Below are positions 52,864-64,000 of a stretch of 64,000 nt of DNA, in pieces (the first letter of the stretch is position 1; every line of letters starts with the position of its first letter). Source of the stretch: Latrodectus hesperus (lineage: Eukaryota > Arthropoda > Arachnida > Araneae > Theridiidae); assembly GCA_037975125.1 (NCBI GenBank), contig CM075852.1:8297258-8361257 (forward strand), read 5' to 3'. Below the pieces are notes generated by a model that searched no databases, had not been told where the DNA came from, and saw only the letters and a program-made list of their open reading frames with translations. The position numbers and the translations under genes were made by a program.

Positions 52864-54527
52864 AATTTTATATGGGAAAGATTTTTTCCTTGTATTTTGA
52901 TCAGCAGAAATATTAATTTATCAAATGTAATAATTTATTATATTTGTGTAATGTAAATTTATAAGTTAAAAAATTAGAAACCAATAGGAAAGATTAATAT
53001 TTTCCTTTATAATCTATTCAGCTTTATTGGCAGAAAGGAATTGAATTTTTTTTAATTAAAGCTTAAAGTTATACTATTAAAATTAGATAAGTGCAGAAAA
53101 AATTTTCCATTCGTACATAGAATATAGAAATAAGTATTTTATATAACTGTGATTATATAAACAAAAATTAAATATAAAAATAGTAAAAAATTGTTAAATA
53201 TTTAAGATGTATCTCCGAATAATTAAAACAAATTGTAATGAAAAGTTGTATTTTATTTACTTAAATTTGAAATATTTATTGAAACAGAATGCAATAAAAC
53301 ATAATTACACTGAAAGAGCTAAAACTCATACATAGCCGACTCTTCCCTTACAGACATGAAAGTGAATCATTTCTATTAAGATTACTTCATTAAAAATTCA
53401 CTTTCCAATCCCAACTCATTAGATTTTTTTCACATATTATGTGCTGAGGAATTTAAGATGATTAATGAATTATAAAAGCCTAAAAATTTTAGGGTACGAG
53501 TTTTAATAAACTTTCTCTTTTCAATAATTGAAAGTCAGAAGCATGAAATTAGAAATTATATTTCAAACGTTTTTTAATGTGAAAGTATCCTTTATTAAAT
53601 ACTTTCATAATTAATTAGTTCATTAATGTTCAATTAAAATCTATAACTGGTTGTTTCGCCTCGCACACATCTCATATTTCTGATTAATTATTTAATTTTA
53701 GGGACAAGAACAAGTTTCTTTTCTTTTCGCGACATATTATTTCTCGTGATTATTCTGTTTATTCCACAAAAACTATGAAAGTTGTCTTGAATTCTTAATT
53801 TTATGGATCATTTACTGTTAATAAAATCACCTGCAGATTCATACTTTTCATCATACAATTTTAATGAAGCAGATAGATACAAAATTAATCTGACAAAATA
53901 TTAATTCGAGTGAAGGTGAATAATTTGAGTTAAAATATGGTTTGACAACGTAATTTTAATATTTAAGTTAAAAGCTTATGTATTTCAGTAATGGCTACTT
54001 TTTTTCTTCAAATGCAGCATTAATTTAGGAACATTAATAAAAATTTGCTTAAAGCACAACACACTAGAACTATTCTTAATTAAACTTAAAATATAATTAA
54101 TTTCAATTTTGAAACATTTCTGAATATTTAAGACAATTTATTTTCATCTTTAACCCAAAAAATGCATTTACTAAAATAATGACAAGTATTTAATTTAAAC
54201 ATACAAAATTCATTTATATTATTCATATTTTACTCTAATATACTCAAAAATAATTTTCAGTAAATTTTTAGTCAATAAAATGATCTGACAAGATGTATTA
54301 GAAAAAAATAAGCTGGCTATTATTTTTGTTATGTTTTTGTCCCTATTCTAAAATTGATATTATACTGAAATTTACCAGTTACACACAACTTGGAAAATTA
54401 AATGTGAAAATATATCCTTTCATCCCGAATCTATAAATAAACAATTGAATATCTTGTTTAATTAATTTTTCAAGGAAAATCATAATGTACGCAACGCATT
54501 CAATGTATATAATCTCAGTTCAACACT
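52864..54527. other. AT-rich non-coding stretch
   Basis: Nothing recognised. Confidence 0.5.
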
Positions 54528-54732
54528 TTGTGAATAGGATTGCCCAGCTGGCAGCCGAATGGTTAGCGCTCTTGCCTTCAGTTCAGTGTCCGTGGGTTCG
54601 AATCTCACCTTGGGCATGGATGTTTGTAGTGGTTCGGAATCCACTTTAAACCGTAGGTCCCGGTCTAATTAGTCCTCGTGTGCAAGAAATGACAGTTGAG
54701 CGACAAACAAACCAAACCAAACCTTGTGAATA
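54528..54732 (+). mobile_element. tRNA-derived SINE with 9-bp TSD
   Basis: The insert 54537-54723 is flanked by TTGTGAATA at 54528-54536 and 54724-54732. The head resembles a tRNA: acceptor-like TGCCCAG against TTGGGCA, a D-arm GCCGAATGGTTAGCGC, and a good T-arm GTGGGTTCGAATCTCAC with the B box GGTTCGAATC. A non-tRNA body follows (TGTTTGTAGTGGTTCGGAAT and onward), then a simple tail of CAAAC/CAAACC units. RNA polymerase III transcription from the internal boxes is expected. A related older copy lies at 52.6 kb on the other strand. Confidence 0.85.
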
Positions 54733-55555
54733 TAATTCTTTAGTAAAGAGATAAAACGATACACAAAGATAGTCTATAATTAGAAAGAACCTGATGAAAT
54801 GAAATTTCAATCAGTCCCTAAAAATGTTTAAATCTAAATATACGAAAAACTTAAATTGAATAATTTATGAAATTTTTCAGATAACTCATAAAAAATTTAA
54901 TTGAATATAAAATACTCTAGTAGTTATAGTTGAGACTTAATGTCCTGATACCACAAACTATGTCAGTTTCAATCAGTTCTATCCATTTTAGATTTGGACT
55001 CATCAATTTTTTAAATTAATTTGTTTTGAAAATTAAACAAACATTCCATTTAGTACATATCACCGCAAAGAACATTAAACATAATTCATTGATTGTGATA
55101 AAGTTTATAACTACTAACATTTAACAATTAAAATGCCCCTGAGACTTTATTGTTATGTCACATCACTAAAACATGTTCAACTACTTCATTTTAGTCTGTT
55201 ATTATACATCAATCTTAACTTATCAAGTAGTATTAATTAAACGAACGATCAGGCACAAGAAAGTTAATACTAACATTAAATAAACTGAATTATTTTCTTC
55301 AAATTAAATCTATATTTTGATTACGTGCATTTGAGATTACAAAATGAGTCCAATTAGAGGTCACTCACTGTTGAATCAATGCGCAGGTACTTTCTTATTA
55401 ACACAGGGAAGACATCCTAAAATAAATATGTACTCACATTGAATATTTAATTCATTTAATAATACATATTCCATCAATGAGCATTTTGCGTAATAGTTCT
55501 GCAAACTGTTTCGATAGTTAAAAACTACATTTTGTTTCGAATGGTATATAAGAAT
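54733..55555. other. AT-rich non-coding stretch
   Basis: Nothing recognised. Confidence 0.5.
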
Positions 55556-55559
55556 GAAT

Positions 55560-56050
55560 TCAAATTGAAGGAAAATTCGCGAAAAAAAAGGGAACAAAAG
55601 CTGGGAAAACAGAGCAAAGTCCCCAGAGAGCTGACGACTTTTCTTCTATGACAGAAGAGCTGAGGGAATAAAGTAAGCAACATAAAGATGCAGGAAAGGC
55701 TGCGTAAATGCAGGCCCGGCCTAACTAAGCGTATACCGAGCGCAGCAGATCGAGAAATACTCCCACCCACCCACAGCCCCCCAGTCCTTAAATGCCCCAG
55801 AAGAAAATCGGAGAACGGACTAGTCAACCGTCTGGACCCCTTTCCGCCAAATAATGTTCCACTTCAGCGAATCACGGGCAAATACTTACACTATTACTTT
55901 CAGTGGATTTTCGGATTTTCAAGATTTTTCTTTTTCTTTCTTCATTTCGTTTCCCTCCTCCCACTTTTTCTTTTTTTTTTTTTCTGAACACCCCGTCGCC
56001 ATTCCTTCTAACGAGGCAGAAGTAGTGTTTTCTTTTGACAGAAAATAACT
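55560..56050. other. GC-richer island followed by a pyrimidine tract
   Basis: About 55680-55860 is GC-richer, with CCCACCCACCCACAGCCCCC-like runs. It is followed by a T/C-rich tract at about 55915-55985. Overlapping short open frames on both strands encode nothing recognisable. Candidate non-coding exon or regulatory element, with no further support. Confidence 0.22.
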
Positions 56051-56448
56051 TCATTGTTACTTCGTTGTTACTATGGCAGAAAACTATCCTACCGATTCTC
56101 TGCTAACTGTTTGATATAACTTGATGCAAGAAGTTAATTAAAAGTAAGCATAAATGAAATCTTCTAGCTGTATTACTGTTCCAAGAAGTTGTTGTTTCTT
56201 CGAGTAATTAAAAAATGTCCTTTTGTCATAAGATTCAGAGCTGTTGATTTGTGATTTTGAAAATGCTTTCTCTTGCAGACATTAAAAAATTCGATGATTA
56301 GTTAAATAAAAAAGTAATCAAAAAGCCTCGTTCGCGCGCGTTATTTTAGCTTCTTAAATAAAAATTGAAGGTAACAGATTAACGACTAACAATTTGGCGA
56401 TTCATTCTTGTAATTGCTAAAACATTTTCTCGATTTATGTTATAATAA

Positions 56449-56530
56449 AACCTGCGGTTGGTTGGTTGGGTTTTGTGGCGCAAGGTCTAAAATAGGACAA
56501 GCAGCGCCAATAAAACTTATGAGAATTAGA
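56449..56530. repeat. Hairpin-bearing dispersed-repeat-like segment
   Basis: A short GGTTGGTTGGTTGGG run is followed by GTGGCGCAAGGTCTAAAATAGG and then GCAGCGCCA. GGCGC and GCGCC form a stem enclosing a smaller GGTCTA/TAGGAC-type stem. This looks like the end of a SINE-type repeat, but no second copy exists in this window to confirm it. Confidence 0.35.
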
Positions 56531-56639
56531 GTTTGGGGTTATTTTAAAACAGCGATACAGTGCGTTTTTATTTCACAGTTCAAAGTCCAAAACGATTTAT
56601 TTTTCTTTTCAAAGAGCAAAAATGTTTAATAATCCTTTA

Positions 56640-57610
56640 TGTTGTTTCTTCCTACTTTTTTTTAAATTAATAGAAGTCTTTAAACAATGGTTTTAATAAA
56701 AATAAGATATAATAGGTTTTATCAATAAAATTTAATAAAGAATAAATTAAGGTAAAAATATTATTAATAAGTGAGTTACATTTTTGACAAACTAATTTCC
56801 TTAATTATATTCAGTACTTACTTAGATTCCTTATTAATTTGGAAGTTTAATAAAGAAAAAATCTCTTTTTTAATATCTTATAGCAAAAATAATTGTGAGG
56901 TAAAACATTTTACTATTAACTAATTTTCTATTTGGCAAAACAACAATTGTAGAAAAGTTTATAACATTTATATTTTTTACTGAGCAATTTCTTATATCTT
57001 AATTTTAAATCTGAACTTACATCAATATTTGTTATTTTATAGGTATTGTGTTATAACTTCTGTTTTAATTAATTCAGTTAAATCCTTACGTTATATTCCC
57101 AAATTTAAGTTGTAATATTCCTATATAACCAGTGTTAACTATTAAAATTATTATATCAAGATGTTTATATTTCTAGTGTGTTTTATTAGTTAGGAAATTA
57201 TAATGACAATAATAAAATAAAGATAATTTCTTAACAAGGCAAGTTTTGATATTCGATACTTAGATTTTATCGTGACAATATTGAAAATTTGCGACTTTTA
57301 GATAAATAAGACAAAAATTAATTTCACGATTATGATGCAATTTCAATAATAAAATAATTAAGGAAAATGATAATTTTTCTCATTCAAAGTCCTTAAGTTC
57401 CCACCATCTTGAATTGCAATTTTGCAATTGTTATACATTCTAAAGCATGGTTTGTAATAATCATACGTTCCAAGAAACTCCAATGCGTTCCAAGAAAATA
57501 TATAAAATTTCCAGTTTTTAATTATCTTAGTCAATAACTTGACTTATTGTTTCATATTAACTATAATCAATTAATTTTATTAGAAAGTATTTTATTCTAT
57601 TTAAAGTAAT
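56640..57610. other. AT-rich non-coding stretch
   Basis: Nothing recognised. Confidence 0.5.
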
Positions 57611-57615
57611 AGAAT

Positions 57616-61295
<3,680 letters not shown>

Positions 61296-61299
61296 CGTC

Positions 61300-62160
61300 C
61301 ACCCATTTCAATAACCCGCAACATTAGAGAAGCTAACTTGGCTTTGAAAAAAACCTCCAAAGCTCGATTCGCAAATTCGAAACAAATTATTAAAAATAAA
61401 AGAAAAAGGTAGTAGGGAACAAACGGAATGCGTTACAGAAAACTGACTATAACCTTTTACATGTAACCTTCCTCCACGCAGAACGATAAAAAAATATCCA
61501 ACGATTTTTTTTTCTCGTTCCATATAATATTTTTAAAGAGAGGCAAAACTTTGGTTTGACAGTAGAAAATGCATCTATCTCCAAAATTCTCAGTACTTAC
61601 TTTTTCATATATTACTTTTTTTTATCGAATCTTTTTCTCCGTTTCGGAAATATTCCTTTTTATTTTTTTTATTTTATTTTACCCTTGTGTTCGAAACTTC
61701 TTTCTTGGTGGAGGACTTTCGGATTGTATCGTTCCCTCGTTCCTGGATCTGACGTTCCATTTCTTCCCCTCTTTTTCAACGTGAAATCATCAGTTTTTCC
61801 ATATCCTATTAATGTCAGGTGCCGAGCTAGGCCAACTCCTTCCTTTTTCTGCTGGTGATTTTTATGTGTTTATTTTATTTTTTTCGCTTTCATATTTCTC
61901 TTCGTCTGCCTACCTGACTTTGAGATCCTTTGTTGAATGCCACCTTCAGAGATATTTCTTCCATTCCTGTCGTGATAGGCTCACGGTTATTTATTATTAT
62001 TTTTTTTACTCGCCAATACATTCTCTGATCTCTAAAGTTGACGTTTTACATGTAGAGAATCTCGTCGGGATGTCAAACCTCCAGAGCCTTACAGTTGTCT
62101 CCGTGAACAGCGGGGATTCATGTACTTCTGACAAGATTGCTTAGGGACGCGTGGTACACA
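61300..62160. other. Pyrimidine-rich, GC-richer island
   Basis: Long T/C-rich runs on the plus strand (about 61600-61990), bounded by more balanced sequence (61310-61560 and 62030-62150). Open frames of 71-110 codons are Phe-rich by-products of the T-rich composition, with no domain. A candidate conserved non-coding region only by composition. Confidence 0.2.
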
Positions 62161-64000
62161 AATGATAACTACATATGTTTGTGATTGTATTTCAAACATA
62201 ATTGTATACTTAATATAAGGAGTGTGATTACAATAAAAATAAAATGAAATTATGCAGGAAAATTACAAAATGGTATCTTAGAAATACTACAAATTTTACT
62301 GAAATAAGATAAGGACGTCTTTCATATCAATCATTATGTATATTATATTTTGATGCTTTAAAAGGAATTTTTAGGTTTTAATCTATATTTAATTGGTCTC
62401 TTTAAGAATATAATTATGGATCAATTGGAAAAGTGGAGCAGCCCATCCCATTTTGCCAGACTAGCTGGTACAAGACAACACAACAACAAGAGCTTCGACG
62501 TAATCTACATCAATTATGATTTATATGAAACAACTAAAGCTCTATTTAGTTATTTATTCTAATACTATTATGGAAAATAATTTACTATGCATCACAAATA
62601 AAATTAAAGAATCTATTGGGTGATTAAAGTCTATAAGTAAACATCAATGGCATTTATATTGATTTTAAAATAACAAAAAGTATTCAGAATTAACAAAATA
62701 ATATAGTTACATGATGCTATCAAAAGAAAATAGGTAAGCCTAAAAGAAAAAACTGATTTGAGTTATTCTTATCATTCAAGACATCATTCAAAACGAACGG
62801 CATTACCTGAAAGAAGAAAATGCACTTCAAATATGTTGTCTTATAATTTGAAAACTGAAAACATTAAATTTAATTATTTATTGATTATAAATGAACTTTT
62901 TATATAATTTAACAAATGAAAAGAGAACGCCATTCTTAAAATTTGTATTAAATATTTTCTTTTTTACTATTCGGTTAGTTTAAAATTGGTTCTACTGATT
63001 TTTTCTAGCATTCGTATGCAACAACTTCAAAGAGTTAACAATAAAAGGATTAATAATTCAGTTTTCCTTCATTTCATGGTAAAATAATAAGTATATCAAA
63101 AAGTCATACCAAAACAATTGAAATGTAATAATTCTTACCTAAGAAATTATAGATCAGTAAACAATATTAGATCATAAATAATCAGTAAATATAAAAAATT
63201 ACCATAAAAAATTATAGATCAGGGAAAAAATATTTTTAATTTTTTTTAAATTTTCATTGAAATTAAAAATAAAAAAATAATATGAAGAAAAAACAATTAG
63301 TAAGGATATTTATATTGTATAAAATTTGAAGACCAAAAAATGAATATTCCAATATCTTTATAAGTGTGATGATAAGTTATTTGATAAACAACCTACTATT
63401 TTATATTCTTAATACTTTACGAATATTCAATGTAAATGAATGGAAGCAAAATGCTATAATTTTATCTGATGAGCAATCATAAAAACAATACAATAATAAA
63501 ACAAATACTTGGAAAAAATATGTCACTTATATTTGTAAAAAGTTTTCTAAACTGTATTATTTTTTTAATAAAATTTCCATATTTTATTTCCATAAAAATT
63601 AATAATAATAAAATTTTAGGTCTTTTACCTTTCTATAGTGATGTAAAAATAAAATAATTATTTTTATATCAAGTTTTTAGTGTTAAAAAATTAAATTGTA
63701 AGTAATCTTATATTTTTTAAGTCTGAGTTTTTAAATGATTTGTGTCAATATTGATCAAGGTACAATAATCTTATATTTTATAAATGCTACCTTTTGTTAT
63801 TAAAATTTTACATATTTTGGCTATAAAATTATTTCAAAATTTTACAGGTATATTCAAAAATTAAACATATTTTAAATTCATAAGAATCTAGTAAGTAGTT
63901 CTGTTTCACCAGTGACATATAAATGCCACTAAGATAAAATGATGACAGTTGGTAAAAGGTAAGAGTATAAATACAAATTTAAGTTGATTATTGCTGGCTT
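62161..64000. other. AT-rich non-coding stretch to the window end
   Basis: Nothing recognised. A short patch at 62430-62520 with an ACAACACAACAACAAGAG run may be the tail of an unrecognised repeat. Confidence 0.45.

Noticed and set aside
54541..54615. Possible functional tRNA gene
   Set aside because: The anticodon arm is poor, the acceptor ends do not pair fully, and the segment is joined to a SINE body with a tail and flanking TSD. It is a SINE head.
55525..55987. 100- and 99-codon frames on opposite strands
   Set aside because: Both frames of the GC-richer patch are open, neither has a domain, and the plus frame runs into a poly-pyrimidine tract.
61556..62144. Overlapping frames of 71-110 codons in the pyrimidine tract
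   Set aside because: Phe/Ser-rich composition follows directly from TTT/TTC/TCT content, and several frames are open together.

Overview
This window is AT-rich eukaryotic nuclear DNA with no recognisable host protein-coding gene. It looks like intergenic or long-intron sequence from an arthropod, most likely an arachnid (spider). That guess rests on three things: Hsmar1-like and other mariner elements beside RNase H-bearing non-LTR retrotransposons, a tRNA-headed SINE, and very long (AT)n runs in a compact AT-rich background. It is an inference, not a proof. Nearly everything with identifiable coding ancestry is a transposable element.

Layout. 1-4.9 kb: the N-terminal end of a decayed Tc1-like transposase (minus strand, cut by the window edge), a tRNA-like SINE relic, two (AT)n runs and a rotted LINE RNase H tail. 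5.1-30.4 kb: the dominant structure, a direct tandem duplication. The order is left flank, mariner, segment D (6011-15667), mariner, segment D' (16561-30399), right flank. Every junction carries the TA dinucleotide that mariners target. The two 893-bp mariners differ at one base. Each encodes the same open but internally deleted transposase: the DNA-binding half and the last catalytic Asp are kept, the first two Asp are lost. Copy D' alone contains a 3.8-kb I-group-like LINE (endonuclease, reverse transcriptase, RNase H, zinc knuckle) with a perfect 14-bp target-site duplication, plus a 435-bp (AT)n run. D keeps both empty sites. Identity between copies falls in steps: near-perfect in the mariner and the next 1.7 kb, lower through the middle, lowest in the last ~1.5 kb.

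30.4-42.5 kb: an unusually GC-rich island with three TAATCC motifs (31.4-31.9 kb), two decayed mariners of different subfamilies in opposite orientations (33.4-35.4 kb), an internally deleted LINE that keeps both ends and has a 13-bp TSD (38.2-39.0 kb), and a LINE C-terminal relic invaded by a hierarchical minisatellite (41.7-42.4 kb).

42.5-64 kb: mostly featureless AT-rich DNA. It is interrupted by a GC-richer island with CATAAAA motifs (47.5-48.1 kb), a 133-bp satellite array of 11 homogeneous units plus one diverged edge unit (48.57-50.16 kb), microsatellite clusters around a perfect 16-bp-arm palindrome (52 kb), two copies of one tRNA-SINE family (52.6 and 54.5 kb), and GC-richer islands at 55.6 and 61.3-62.2 kb.

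The strongest candidate for something undescribed is the mariner-bounded tandem duplication. A crossover between two mariner copies, one of them at a still-polymorphic insertion site, explains its exact structure. A haplotype-misjoin assembly artefact must be excluded first.
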